A stretch of 64,000 bases of DNA, taken from Channallabes apus (Eukaryota > Chordata > Actinopteri > Siluriformes > Clariidae). The position numbers were made by a program, and so were the translations under genes. Positions 41,928-52,672 of this stretch are shown here, in pieces (within the stretch, counting starts at the first letter, position 1; every line of letters begins with the position of its first letter). Where the stretch lies: the NCBI GenBank assembly GCA_030522415.1, contig CM060108.1, positions 54,104,452 to 54,168,451 of the forward strand, read 5' to 3'. The notes beneath the pieces were generated by a model, which was not told the DNA's origin, did not search any database, and saw nothing but the letters and a program-made list of their open reading frames with translations.

Positions 41928-42059
41928 ATAGTTCTTTTGATTGTGTAAAGCTGTTTTGAGACAATGTCAATTGTTAAAAGCGCTATACAAATAAAACTGA
42001 ATTGAATTGAATAGCATATTTACATATTTAATGTGCACGAAACAAACAGAAAGTAGCCC

Positions 42060-42300
42060 TAATCCATATATAATAAAACATAGTCTAATTGTAGCGATAA
42101 TTGAAAGTTATTAACCCTAACCCTAGCTCTTCTTTTGCACTCATGTCTCCAAAAACCATTCTAATAAAAACACACAGCTGTGCCACATCCACAACATCAG
42201 TCGACTCATCAAATTGAAGAGAAAAACATTCACACTGTTCAATATCCTTCCTTAACTGCGCCTCGACATCCCTCACATTCCCTCACATCGCCGTGTAACA
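42060..42300 (-). pseudogene. hAT transposase fragment (GTF2IRD2/FAM200-like)
   Basis: The minus-strand frame includes EAQLRKDIEQCECFSLQFDE, STDVVDVAQLCVFIRMVF and KEELGLGL. This is the catalytic-domain block (FSLQFDEST) of Charlie-like hAT transposases and their domesticated relatives. It is open for only 63 residues and is a fragment. Confidence 0.65.
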
Positions 42301-42349
42301 GTGCCACGGGATAATTGCACGTCCTTAACGTCCTTAGCTTGCTCATCAG

Positions 42350-42547
42350 AGACATTTCATTCATCATTCATTCATCTCATTATTATCTAGACACATTTTT
42401 CTCACACATGCACACTTCCAATAATTTTCTTTTCTAAAATTTTTTTTTTCATTTTTTGTAAATTTTCTTTCATTTTTGTGAAGCTGCTTTGAGACAATGA
42501 CCATTGTTAAAAGCGCTATATAAATAAAATTGAATTGAATTGAATTG
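42350..42547 (+). mobile_element. L2 3' tail fragment
   Basis: Ends GCTATATAAATAAAATTGAA with AATTG repeats and is closely related to the 3' end of the 33868 L2. The rest is truncated. Confidence 0.8.
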
Positions 42548-42658
42548 AAAAAGCACAGTGAGGGGTCTGTTCTCAGAGCACAGGAATCTTCTTATTAGAT
42601 TACAATGTCTTAGAATATTGTAAAACCTTACACTCTCGGAAAGCATCCATTTAATATA
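42548..42658 (+). repeat. Zinc-finger duplicon flank (copy 3)
   Basis: Matches 19850-19930 in reverse complement. It is cut by the Tc1 element at a TA and resumes at about 44260. Confidence 0.7.
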
Positions 42659-44258
42659 CAGTGGTGTGAAAAACTATTTGCCCCCTTCCTGATTTCTTAT
42701 TCTTTTGCATGTTTGTCACACTTAAATGTTTCTGCTCATCAAAAACCGTTAACTATTAGTCAAAGATAACATAATTGAACACAAAATGCAGTTTTTAAAT
42801 GAAGGTTTACGTTATTAAGGGAGAAAAAACTCCAAATCTACATGGCCCTGTGTGAAAAAGTGATTGCCCCCCTTGTTAAAAAATAACTTAACTGTGGTTT
42901 ATCACACCTGAGTTCAATTTCTGTAGTCACCCCCAGACCTGATTACTGCCACACCTGTTTCAATCAAGAAATCACTTAAATAGGAGCTACCTGACACAGA
43001 GACGTAGACCAAAAGCACCTCAAAAGTTAGACATCATGCCAAGATCCAAAGAAATTCAGGAACAAGTGAGAACAAAAGTAATTGAGATCTATCAGTCTGG
43101 TAAAGGTTATAAAGCCATTTCTAAAGCTTTGGGACTCCAGCGAACCACAGTGAGAGCCATTATCCACAAATGGCAAAAACATCGAACAGTGGTGAACCTT
43201 CCCAGGAGTGGCCGGCCGACCAAAATTACCCCAAGAGCGCAGAGACAACTCATCCGAGAGGCCACAAAAGACCCCAGGACAACATCTAAAGAACTGCAGG
43301 CCTCACTTGCCTCAATTAAGGTCAGTGTTCACGACTCCACCATAAGAAAGAGACCGGGCAAAAATGGCCTGCATGGCAGATTTCCAAGGCGCAAACCACT
43401 TTTTAGCAAAAAGAACATTAAGGCTCATCTCAATTTTGCTAAAAAACATCTCAGTGATTGCCAAGACTTTTGGGAAATACCTTGTGGACCGACGAGACAA
43501 AAGTTGAACTTTTTGGAAGGTGCGTGTCCCGTTACATCTGGCGTGAAAGTAACACAGCATTTCAGAAAAAGAACATCATACCAACAGTAAAATATGGTGG
43601 TGGTAGTGTGATGGTCTGGGGTTGTTTTGCTGCTTCAGGACCTGGATGGCTTGCTGTGATAGGTGGAACCATGAATTCTACTGTCTACCAAAAAATCCTG
43701 AAGGAGAATGTCCGGCCATCTGTTCGTCAACTCAAGCTGAAGCGATCTTGGGTGCTGCAGCAGGACAATGACCCAAAACACACCAGCAAATCCACCTCTG
43801 AATGGCTGGAGAAAAACAAAATGAAGACTTTGGAGTGGCCTAGTCAAAGTCCTGACCTGAATCCTATTGAGATGTTGTGGCATGACCTTAAAAAGGCTAG
43901 AAAACCCTCAAATAAAGCTGAATTACAACAATTCTGCAAAGATGAGTGGGCCAAAATTCCTCCAGAGCGCTGTAAAAGACTCGTTGCAAGTTATCGCAAA
44001 CGCTTGATTGCAGTTATTGCTGCTAAGGGTGGCCCAACCAGTTATTAGGTTCAGGGGGCAATTTCTTTTTCACACAGGGCCATGTAGGTTTGGATTTTTT
44101 TTCTCCCTAAATAATAAAATCCCTCATTTAAAATCTGCATTTTGTGTTTACTTGTGTTATCTTTGACTAATAGTTAAATGTGTTTGATGATCAGAAACAT
44201 TTTGTGTGACAAAATGCAAAAGAATAAGAAATCAGGAGGGGGCAAATAGTTTTTCACA
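42659..44258 (+). mobile_element. Tc1-family transposon, copy B
   Basis: Sister of copy A. The left end CAGTGGTGTGAAAAAC is intact after TA. The right end stops at GTTTTTCACA, missing the terminal CCACTG, so the two ends are no longer equal. It sits in the presumed intron of zinc-finger copy 3: the host sequence AATATA...TATATA is split exactly here relative to copy 1 (2635-2650). Confidence 0.9.
43036..44048 (+). pseudogene. Tc1 transposase, copy B (one frameshift)
   Basis: Begins MPRSKEIQEQVRTKV and contains the helix-turn-helix region (YKAISKALGLQRTTVRAI) and GRPRR-like linker (RSGRPTK). It is open to about residue 146. A one-base loss in an A-run near 43474 (WEI versus the expected WEN) is the only frame break; the rest is open in the next frame to GGPTSY. 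The first catalytic Asp is in LWTDETK, the second in QQDNDPKH and the Glu in SPDLNPIEML. A nine-base in-frame loss removes three residues after HDLKKA. It is much less damaged than copy A. Confidence 0.9.
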
Positions 44259-46097
44259 GTTTTATATATATATAAAGGTGTCGATGCAAATGTAAAAACA
44301 ATACATGGACAGAACAAATAGTTAATTGTGATGTATTGGTACAATGTTTTTTTAATAGAATTCCATTATTCCCCAACAGATAAGGAACATGATGCCCGCA
44401 AGTGACTCCAGCAGTCATCAAAGGACTATTGGCATTCTTATTTTTGTGATGAGACAGGAACCAGTGCAGACAGGCCTTATTCACTCCTCAGAGCCCGGAC
44501 AAAGTTTTACTCAAGTAAATGCACCCTCAGCACACCAGCTCAATCATGAACCAGATAAACCACATCAGTGCACACAGTGTGGAAAGAGGTTCATTTACAG
44601 AAGTAAACTCCTTCGACATCAGAGCATCCACTCGAGTGAAGCCGTATCAGTGCACACAGTGTGGAAAGGGTTTTGCTCAGCAGAGTTCTCTCGACATACA
44701 CCAACGCGTTCACGAAGAAAAGAAGCCATATCCGTGCTCACATTGTGGCAAGATTTTCATTCGTGAACGTTGTCTCCTGCGACATCAGCATGTTCACGAA
44801 GGAGAAAAGCCATGTCACTCCGCTCTCCAGCGGCATCAACACGTTCACACTGGAGAGAAGCCGCATCACTGCTCACAGTGTGGAAAGAGTTTTGCTCAGA
44901 AGCAATCTCTCCAAAAACACAGATGCATTCAGACAGAAGAGAAGCCACATCGGTGCTCACAGTGTGGAAAGGTTTACATTTACAAATCTATTCTCCAGTG
45001 ACATGAGCGTATACACACAGGAGAGAAGCCATATCAGTGCTCACAGTGTGGAAAGGGGTTTACTAATCGGAGTTCTCTCCGACAACACCAGTGCATTAAC
45101 AAGGAAAATAAGCCATATCAGTGCTCACAATGTGGAAAGTGTTTCCATAACGGAAGTCTTCTTAAGCTCCACCTAGCAGTACATGCAGAACAGAAGCCGT
45201 ATTGGTGCTTAAAATGTGCAAAGGGTTTCAGTTCCAAATATCTCCTGCAGCGCCATGAGCATGTTCACACGGGAAAGAAGCCGTATCACTGCTCGCTTTG
45301 TGGCGAGAGTTTTACTCGAAAGGAAAATCTCAAAGCCCATCAGCGTATTCACACTGGAGAGAAGCCTTACAAATGCTCACAATGTGGAAAGTGTTTCAGA
45401 GAACAAAGTACTCTCAAGGCACATCAGCTCATTCACACTGGAGAAAAACCCTATCAATTCAATTCAATTCAATTTTATTTGTATAGCGCTTTTAACAATT
45501 GACATTGTCTCAAAACAGCTTTACACAATCAAAAGAATTATTTAAGTTTGTATGGAATGTGAATGTGTATGAATCAAAATGTTCAGATATTCCCTGGCGA
45601 GCAAGCCCGAGGGCGACAGTGGCAAGGAAAAACTCCCTGAGACGGTAATAGGAAGAAACCTTGAGAGGAACCAGACTCGACAGGGAACCCATCCTCATCT
45701 GGGTGAAACAGATAGCAGGAAATGATCTGCATTTATATAGTGTTAAGTGTTAGGTTCAGCTATAATAGTTGATGTTAATTGATGTTATAATACTTGATGT
45801 AAAATGGAGTCCAGTAGTTATTCGAGACTCAGATAGACTTGTAGAAAGTTCCAGTCCTGAACTATCGAATTGTCAAGTCCTCAGAGAAACAGCTGACCAC
45901 ACCAGTCGAGGCCAGAACCATCTTCTAAGTATAGAGAATCATCCCCAGACACCAGACGCATCCTAAAGAGACACACGGGGCATCCATGCGATGAGACCTC
46001 CAACCAGAAACCGGGCACCAGGATGGATCAGACAGGTCCGAAGGGCAGAGGGAGTCTGGATCACTGGCAGCTCAGGAACCACATGTGTAGCTCGACA

Positions 46098-46187
46098 GAG
46101 AGAGAGAGAGAAAGAGTGAAAGGGGGAGACAGGGGGAGAGAGGAAAGAGAAAGAGGGGGAGGAAGAGAAGAGGAGGAGAGATTGCAA
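46098..46187 (+). repeat. Polypurine tract
   Basis: About 90 bases of almost pure A/G (GAGAGAG, AGGGGGAG units) in the 3' UTR of the inserted L2. The related L2 end at 56005 lacks it. Confidence 0.8.
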
Positions 46188-46471
46188 TTAGGTATGGTCA
46201 CAGTCACAATGTCTAACGTGAATGTATATTTACTGTAGAGTGCAAGCAGGGACTCCGGCAGGACTAATTATGACAGCATAACTAAAAGGGAGAGCCAGAA
46301 GGAAACACAAACATGAGGGCTCCCTGAGATGTAAAGCAAACAATCACCTCACCGTCAACAAACCTGAGTGATCAAATGAGACTGAGGAAGACAGCATCTA
46401 AACATACCAGTTCACCATAATACTCTACGTCCATGAGTCCCCCAGATCTGCTCCTTTACCTTATGGCAAAT

Positions 46472-47629
46472 CTATTTATAAAATGCTTGGTTAAATAAAT
46501 AGGTTTTTAGCCTAGACTTAAACACTGAGACTGTGTCTGAGTCCCGAACACTATTTGGAAGACTATTCCATAATTTTGGGGCTTTGTAAGAAAAAGCTCT
46601 GCCCCCAGCTGTAGTTTTCATAATACGCGGTACTGATAAGCAGCCTGCATCCTTTGACCGAAGTAGGCGTGGCGGATCGTAAGACACTAGCAGTTCGCTC
46701 AGATACTGCGGCGCGAGACCATTTAATGCCTTATATGTCAAGAGTAGTATTTTAAAATCAATGCGAAATTTCACAGGGAGCCAATGCAGTGAAGATAGGA
46801 TAGGGGTGATGTGCTCATATCTTCTGGTTCTAGTGAGGACTCTCGCTGCTGCATTTTGGACTAGCTGAAGCTTGTTTATGCACCTAACTGAACAACCAGA
46901 CAGTAAGGCATTACAATAGTCCAACCTAGAAGTGATAAAAGCATGAACTAGTTTTTCTGCATCATTTAGCGACAATATATTTCTTATTTTGGCGATATTT
47001 CTAAGGTGAAAGAATGCTATCCTGGTGATATTATCTACATGAGCTTCAAATGAAAGGCTGGAATCTATAATCACGCCGAGGTCTTTTACTGTTGCACTTG
47101 GCGGAACGGAAAGGCCATCTAAAGTTACGGTGTGATCTAAGATTTTACTTCTAGCTGTATGCGGTCCTATGACTAGAACTTCTGTCTTATCCGGATTAAG
47201 CAGAAGGAAGTTAATTAGCATCCAATTTCTTATGTCCTGAACACATTGCTCAACTTTAGTAAGATGGTTTTTCTCATCAGGTTTTGTTGAGACGTATAGC
47301 TGTGTGTCGTCAGCATAACAATGAAAACTAATACCATGCTTACGGATTATGTTGCCCAGAGAAGGCATGTAAAGGGAAAAAAGCAGTGGGCCTAAAACTG
47401 AACCCTGCGGAACGCCAAACTCCACTAGAGAACATGCAGAATAATCACCATTTAAGTCTACATACTGATAACGATCGGTCAAATAGGATCTGAGCCAGGA
47501 GAGGGCTGTACCCTTAATTCCTACTAAATTTTCTAATCTGTGAAGAAGAATAGCATGATCAATGGTATCAAACGCTGCACTGAGGTCGAGTAATACAAGC
47601 ATAGTTACACAACCCTGATCAGAGGCCAA
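46472..47629 (-). CDS. L2 reverse transcriptase, C-terminal two-thirds (open)
   Basis: 385 codons remain open within the truncated L2. They include [19 protein letters not shown] (catalytic Asp), [31 protein letters not shown] (catalytic YADD), [29 protein letters not shown] and [10 protein letters not shown]. They continue through [19 protein letters not shown] to the C-terminal [13 protein letters not shown]. The frame continues upstream to the truncation. The N-terminal RT fingers, endonuclease and ORF1 are absent, so it cannot act alone. The lack of stops suggests a fairly recent insertion. Confidence 0.85.
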   Translation of the reverse strand: MASDQGCVTMLVLLDLSAAFDTIDHAILLHRLENLVGIKGTALSWLRSYLTDRYQYVDLNGDYSACSLVEFGVPQGSVLGPLLFSLYMPSLGNIIRKHGISFHCYADDTQLYVSTKPDEKNHLTKVEQCVQDIRNWMLINFLLLNPDKTEVLVIGPHTARSKILDHTVTLDGLSVPPSATVKDLGVIIDSSLSFEAHVDNITRIAFFHLRNIAKIRNILSLNDAEKLVHAFITSRLDYCNALLSGCSVRCINKLQLVQNAAARVLTRTRRYEHITPILSSLHWLPVKFRIDFKILLLTYKALNGLAPQYLSELLVSYDPPRLLRSKDAGCLSVPRIMKTTAGGRAFSYKAPKLWNSLPNSVRDSDTVSVFKSRLKTYLFNQAFYK

Positions 47630-48099
47630 TAGGAGGTCATTTACTACTTTAATGAGTGCTGTTTCTGTGCTGTGATGAGGCCTAAATCCTGACTGATACA
47701 GTTCATGTATGCTCAGAGTGTGGGAAGCGTTTCAGGCAAAAGGGTGCTCTTCAATATCACAAGCGCGTTCACACTGGAGAGAGGCCTTACATCTGCTCAC
47801 AGTGTGGAAAGAGTTATATTTTTCCCTCTTCTTTTAAATTACACTTGCGCATTCACACAGGAGTGAGACCTTATCACTGCCCAGAGTGTGGGAAGAGTTT
47901 TATTCAATCATGTCAGCTTACAAGACACCAGATCATCCACACAAAGAAAAGCAGAAATTAATGGAGATTTCACCTGTGTTACAGATGCTGTATCAGTGCT
48001 AACAGTGTGGGCACAGATTTCTATATTAAACAGAGGTTTACTTAAGTACTATAAATAAGTAAATAAGCAATTTAAATGTGATTGAACTGTAGATTTTCA

Positions 48100-49078
48100 G
48101 CTGTAATTCAAGACGTTTAACCAATATATAGTCTTGATTGTCTTCAGTAAATGAAAAGCAACATGGTTGAGGTCAGGGACTTTGGCCCTTTAAGATCATT
48201 CTATAGATTGTAAACATAATCCGATGTATCTACCATTACTTCCATGTCCTAAAACCATCATAAAGTTACATTCTGACTTCTTGATTTTATCTTTTATTTC
48301 TGTGCCTTGGGTTCTTTTTGTGATGTGTTTTTGTGTTGTTATCCATGTATTTCCCCATGCCATAACACTTACTCCAGAATGATATGGTAGACTTTTTTTA
48401 GATATGCCTTTACCATATTTTTCTCTTTCCATTATTCTTGTACAAGTTCTCGAATGTTCTAGAATCTTTCAGATGTTTTCTAGCACACTAATTTGGCCTT
48501 TCTGTTTTTGAGTGTTCCCAGTAGTTGGCATGTTGATTTAAAGGAAGGGGTCTCTTGAATGTAGGCTTACTGCTCGTTCCTGAGCTGCGTTCTTGAACTT
48601 GACTAGGAAAGATTTGTGAGATCATCCACTTTAGTTGTCTTCAGTGTATTTCCGGGCCTGTTCATTTCTTCTTTTTAAGACTGGACCAGATTGATGATTT
48701 GGCATTATAAAGTTTGTTCTCTCTGATTTGTCTTTTTTTTTTTTTAAGTCCAATGATGTCTCCCTTCCCTTGGATCAGCACTTCTTTAGACTATATATTG
48801 TGTTGAACAACTACCAAATGCAAGTCCAACAGTATCAACTTCAGAGCTTTTATCTCCTTAATTTGTCATGAAATTACAAAGAAGCAGCCAGAGCTCACTA
48901 TTAAACTATTTATCAGGTGTTCAATTACTTTTAAGCCTGTAGAAATTGGGTGGACTTTAAAAAGGCTGTAATTTACGAACAGTTTATGCAAGCTTTTGTT
49001 AATTCTAATCTGCACTTCAATCCCATCTTGATGGTTTTATTTCATATCTATAATGGTGGAGGACAGAGGCAATACATA
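48100..49078. mobile_element. DNA-transposon remnant, matches 12690-13270
   Basis: The first 450 bases are a direct copy of 12690-13270. The remainder (CAATTACTTTTAAGCCTGTA near 48930) looks like the far end of the same Tc1/mariner-type element read in reverse. No frame is preserved. Confidence 0.45.
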
Positions 49079-50960
49079 CTGTAAACAATAAAAAAAATGC
49101 TGGGTTGCCGCTGTTGGGTCATTTTTCTGGGTTATTTTCAGAGTTGGGTAGTTTTTGTGTAACCCAGCTGCTGGGTTGAAGTTTGCTTGGCCCCTCCCCC
49201 AAAGTTCACCGGTGGATTCAGCGACTGTGACTCAGCTTCGTGTCTCTTGAGCTCCCACACCGCTGATGACGGTTCATCCTCCTCGGACATTTAAGGGAAA
49301 ATGGCGTTAAATACAAGGTCTGTATACACATGTTCACTCACCTAATTCACATATGACTGAAAAATTATTACTATATGTAACATTTATTACTGTTACCGTG
49401 TTAAGGTTACACACAAACTTTCCGGCTGGTCTGAGGTACTGAATGATAATTTAGCTGAGAATAGCTGCTAGCCATAAACCCCACCTGTATATGAAAGAAA
49501 CGGCTAAGATGTCTGAGCTTTTTAGCTTCTCTGTAGAATGTTTGCAGGGTTACGAAGATGGTGAAGTGATGAATAAACGCTAAACTGTTAACTGTTAGTG
49601 CTAGCAATGACCAGGCATTTAGTTAGTTTGCTAGCATTAGCAACCACTTTAGAACTTTATTAATCTCACTGCTTGAGACAATAAAATGCTGGTGTGTTAC
49701 AAAACACTGACCCTCTCACAAATATACAGACCTGCTAACCCTCCCGTTTTTCACCAGCTAGTAATTTACTCTGCGGTCAAATTTCTCCTGCGTTTCTCCC
49801 GAGTTATAACAATATTTTACACCTTTCCCCCTTTGGCAAGTATGCAAATGTATCACCAGTAATAGCATGTAAGCTAACCAGGTAGCTCTCTTTAACCAAA
49901 GTTAAATTAACTATCAGTCAGCGCGCCAACTACAGGAAAAAGTACCACAGCTGTACAGATAACTACTAGATGAAGTATTAATATTTTGGTGATTGTAATG
50001 TACCAGTATGACACCAGCTATGACATTTTTTTCGGTAATTAGCTTAAAATCAAGGAAGACCACAATATCAACTAGCCTGACATAAAGAGTTGTATCGTAA
50101 AAGCCATGCTTATTCTGCTGTTTTATGTTTGGTAGTAGCTGTCTCCATGTTTGTGTTTTAGGTTACCTATACCCTATCTTAATGGGCAACTTTGTCATTT
50201 TTTTCACTATCAATCCTATTTCACACTAAATTAACAGTCTTATTCAGTTTAATCTTTGCTATTCAACAAAATATTTACTTTCTTTCATTTCTTTCTTTCT
50301 AAGGTTGGCACCAACATGGTGTAATACCTCCAGCAGGCAGAAGTGTCAAGGCCGTACCCCTACATCCTGACGTTGGGAGATAATGACCAGCGCTGCTCTC
50401 AGTAATGTTGTAATGTTGCTATGAAATAGCGAGGCCTAAAAGTTATAGACAGTGTTTGTATGTTAAAATGAGACCAGGGCTGGATAGTTTTGTTCTGCAG
50501 AAAAGATATCTGAAGTCACAGAGAGATCCTGCTCTGTAGAAGCTGCCTCAGTCTATTTGTGCAATTACTCCATTCTGCCCTTATCAGTAATAGTATAGTA
50601 ATGATGTCACTGTTGATTATCTGTTCTTGTGCTTTTGAAAAATAAATGCTTTTTTCTAAGAACATTTAATAGGAAGTTGTTTATTGCATATATGTATGGT
50701 TTGCAAAACTTGGAAGTTTTTTTGTAATAGACCAGTATATCAAAGTAATTTAACTGTTTAATAGACATGGGTAGGTTTTTTTTTTCACTGTAAAACATGA
50801 AAATAATAATAACCTATTTGTGAGGTAGAATTAACCCAACATTCCAGTTAAAATGAACCAACATATTGGTAGAACATTTGACCAATTTATGTGGTAGATT
50901 TAACCCAGCGTTATAGTTCCTGACCTAACATTTGGGTTGAATATTTAACCCATCTTGTAT
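49079..50960 (+). mobile_element. GGGTTG-rich repeat cassette with gene-like interior
   Basis: The left part (49100-49190) has repeated GGGTTG units; the right part (50830-50960) has AACCCA units in the opposite sense. An end-like ACTGTAAA motif occurs at 49080 and 50786. This resembles fish non-autonomous DNA elements. Between them is non-repetitive DNA with a candidate two-exon transcript (separate entry). Confidence 0.4.
49301..50370 (+). CDS. Candidate two-exon micro-ORF (27 codons)
   Basis: A GC-richer segment leads to ATGGCG at 49301, in a good context (GGGAAAATGG). A possible donor AAG/GTCTGT is at 49318. An acceptor after a CTTTCTTTCTTTCTAAG tract ends at 50303. Joining them gives MALNTR then LAPTWCNTSSRQK and a TGA at 50368-50370. 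AATAAA follows at 50641. The product matches nothing I know and could be a chance reading. Only the combination of promoter-like DNA, splice sites and polyA signal supports it. Confidence 0.22.
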
Positions 50961-51016
50961 GTAGTTTGTTCCCCTTCCTTTCTTTTTTTTTTTTTTGTAA
51001 AAATCTGAAATTATCA

Positions 51017-51210
51017 TTTACATTTAGGCATTTGGCAGAAGCTCTTATCCAGAGCAACTTACATTTTTTTTCATCTCATTATACATCTGAGCAGTTGAGG
51101 GTTAAGGGCCTTGCTCAAGGGCCCAAAAGTGGCAACTTGGTGGTTGTGGGGTTTGAACCTGGGATCTTCTGAACCGTAGTCCAATGCCTTAACCACTGAG
51201 CTACCCCTGA
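51017..51210 (-). mobile_element. tRNA-derived SINE
   Basis: Same family and orientation as 19970-20158: GGTAGCTCAGTGGTTAAGGC and GGTTCAAACCC on the minus strand, with the GTTGCTCTGGATAAGAGC tail. No flanking duplication is recognised. Confidence 0.82.
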
Positions 51211-51599
51211 CATTTAATAAGGCATTCGGCATTGTAGTTTATTAAACATGTGTTAAAGTAAAATCATCTTGTAATCAATTTGAATTAAACTAGTTAGAAA
51301 AAGCTAGTGGAATTTATTCTATTAGGAGGCAAAATAAGATAATTTGAGGCTTGTAAGATTCATTTGTAAAAAAAAAAAAAAAAAAACCAATAAATAAAAA
51401 GCTACTGATACTACTGAAGAACTCTTTATTAGCTATCTGGAAATCTGACGTACTGTGTGATATGACTAAGTTCAAAGGTAGGTGTAGAGTCTATTTTAAA
51501 ATGATCATTTGGGAAATGTGTTCTTTTAATAAGGAACTGCACACAACTCCACATTGTAATAAATATTCAATATTTAAAACGAAACTTTCCACAGCAGCG

Positions 51600-51914
51600 G
51601 CGACAGGCACCCATGTGTTTGTTACCATGGTAACGCACGGAGCAAGTGACGTCAGCGACAGCGTTCCGAATGGTGGAGTTTTGTCGAGGGAAGTTACCTA
51701 GGAAGTAGAGGGTATGTGAATGGAACACAGCCCTCCCGTGAACGCGCATTTACTACGTCACTGTCACGCCTGGGTGGAGAACCGAGCGCGGCCGCGCGCA
51801 CAGAGTTCTAATGATGAACCTGCCGAGTGCTTTATCCTAAAGCTTTATTTCGGGTCTATATAATACAACACTAATGGGAACAGCATAATGAATATAAGCA
51901 TAAAGAAGAGCACG
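51600..51914 (+). promoter_or_regulatory. CpG-rich promoter-like segment with RFX X-box and CRE
   Basis: A perfect palindromic X-box GTTACCATGGTAAC lies at 51621-51634 and a consensus CRE TGACGTCA at 51647-51654. GC-rich DNA with several CpGs (CCGAGCGCGGCCGCGCGC) and a TATA-like TATATAATAC near 51858 follow. An ATG at 51888 opens nine codons (MNISIKKST) to a good donor ACG/GTAAGT at 51915. This looks like a core promoter and first exon of an unidentified plus-strand transcript. Confidence 0.45.
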
Positions 51915-52034
51915 GTAAGTGTTTAATATAAACAAATAGCTTAAATCATAAGTCTGGACCTATACTGAGGATAAGAGGATAAATATTATACAGATAAATG
52001 ATCATAATAGACACGTTAGTTGTGTATGTTTAGT

Positions 52035-52256
52035 AAATACAATATGCACTTTTAATCTTACTGCCATGCGGGTTCGATTCCCAGCCAGAGCCCAAACCCC
52101 CGATACTGGATGCAGTTCCAGTCCCATGACTGGGTGAAATGGGAGAGCATGTGAGACTAACAACCACTTTAACATTCAATAATTCATTGTAATATTTTTT
52201 AAGGCCAAGTTCAAGGAAAAATCTTGTCATGAGCAGATGGGAGTGTATACTTTTCA
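52035..52256. repeat. tRNA-like SINE remnant
   Basis: CATGCGGGTTCGATTCCCAG is a B-box-containing segment close to that of the SINE at 6431. The rest is unrecognised. Confidence 0.35.
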
Positions 52257-52389
52257 TCCAAATAGTTTTTTCATGAAATAAATCTGATTTACACCAAAAC
52301 CTATATCATATAAAATAAACACTAAAATCATGAAACAAGAATTGATTATTAATCCATCCATCCATCTAGAAACCTCTGTAGTCCATTGG

Positions 52390-52672
52390 AGGCCAATGGT
52401 TATCATTGTATTTATTCCTCTTTTGCATGACCCTGGTGGGACCTCCGGTCAACACTCACACTCTTTCACACACTACAGACAATTTGGGAACGCCAATTAG
52501 TGTAATCTGCACGTGTTCGGACCGTGGGAGGAAATTGGATACCTTGAGGAAACCCACCAAGCACAGGGAGAACATTCAACCTCCATGCACACACACACAC
52601 ACAGACACACACACCCCGAGGTGGGGATTAAACCCTGGACTGGAGGTAAGTCACCGTGCCATCATGATAATT
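52390..52672 (-). repeat. Dispersed fish repeat (SINE-like)
   Basis: Contains AGGAAACCCACCAAGCACAG and GGGAGAACATTCAACCTCC with a CA run, a motif series widespread in fish genomes, ending near GTCACCGTGCCA. A related start (TCATTCATTTTCTATACCGC) is at 57327. Confidence 0.5.

Larger units (their letters stand above)
39440..42012 (+). mobile_element. L2-clade LINE lacking reverse transcriptase
   Basis: A plus-strand L2 of a second subfamily. The order is a short 5' leader, an intact ORF1, an intact endonuclease and linker of ORF2, then a direct jump at about 41790 into the 3' UTR. That UTR (GAGTCTGGTTCCTCTCAAGG, TTTTTCCTTGCCACTGTCGC) runs to the tail CTATACAAATAAAACTGAAT with AATTG repeats. 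The whole RT and C-terminal domain (about 2 kb in the sister copies) is absent. The exact 5' end is uncertain. Confidence 0.88.
45457..47709 (-). mobile_element. 5'-truncated L2 LINE inserted in zinc-finger exon
   Basis: On the minus strand it starts inside RT (ELYQSGFR) at about 47709 and runs to the 3' tail of AATTG repeats at 45457. It is bounded on both sides by zinc-finger coding sequence. No clear target duplication is seen. Confidence 0.92.
44380..47961 (+). pseudogene. C2H2 zinc-finger exon, copy 3 (broken)
   Basis: Paralogue of the exons at 2765 and 18461, after the same CCCCAACAG acceptor. It would encode 14 finger units, including the same truncated finger as copy 2 ([12 protein letters not shown]) and one extra finger (GFTNRSSLRQHQCINKENKP). 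Three lesions destroy it: a 2-base loss at about 44631-44640, a TGA at 44999-45001 where copy 2 has Arg, and a 5'-truncated L2 of about 2.25 kb inserted between KPY and the next CSEC at 45457-47709. After the L2 the last three fingers and the HTKKSRN end resume in frame to TAA at 47959. Confidence 0.9.

Noticed and set aside
42112..42127. Telomere-like TTAACCCTAACCCTAG
   Set aside because: Only two units, inside a hAT fragment. No array, so chance.
46472..47629. A cellular 385-residue gene
   Set aside because: It is the C-terminal part of an L2 reverse transcriptase in a 5'-truncated insertion.
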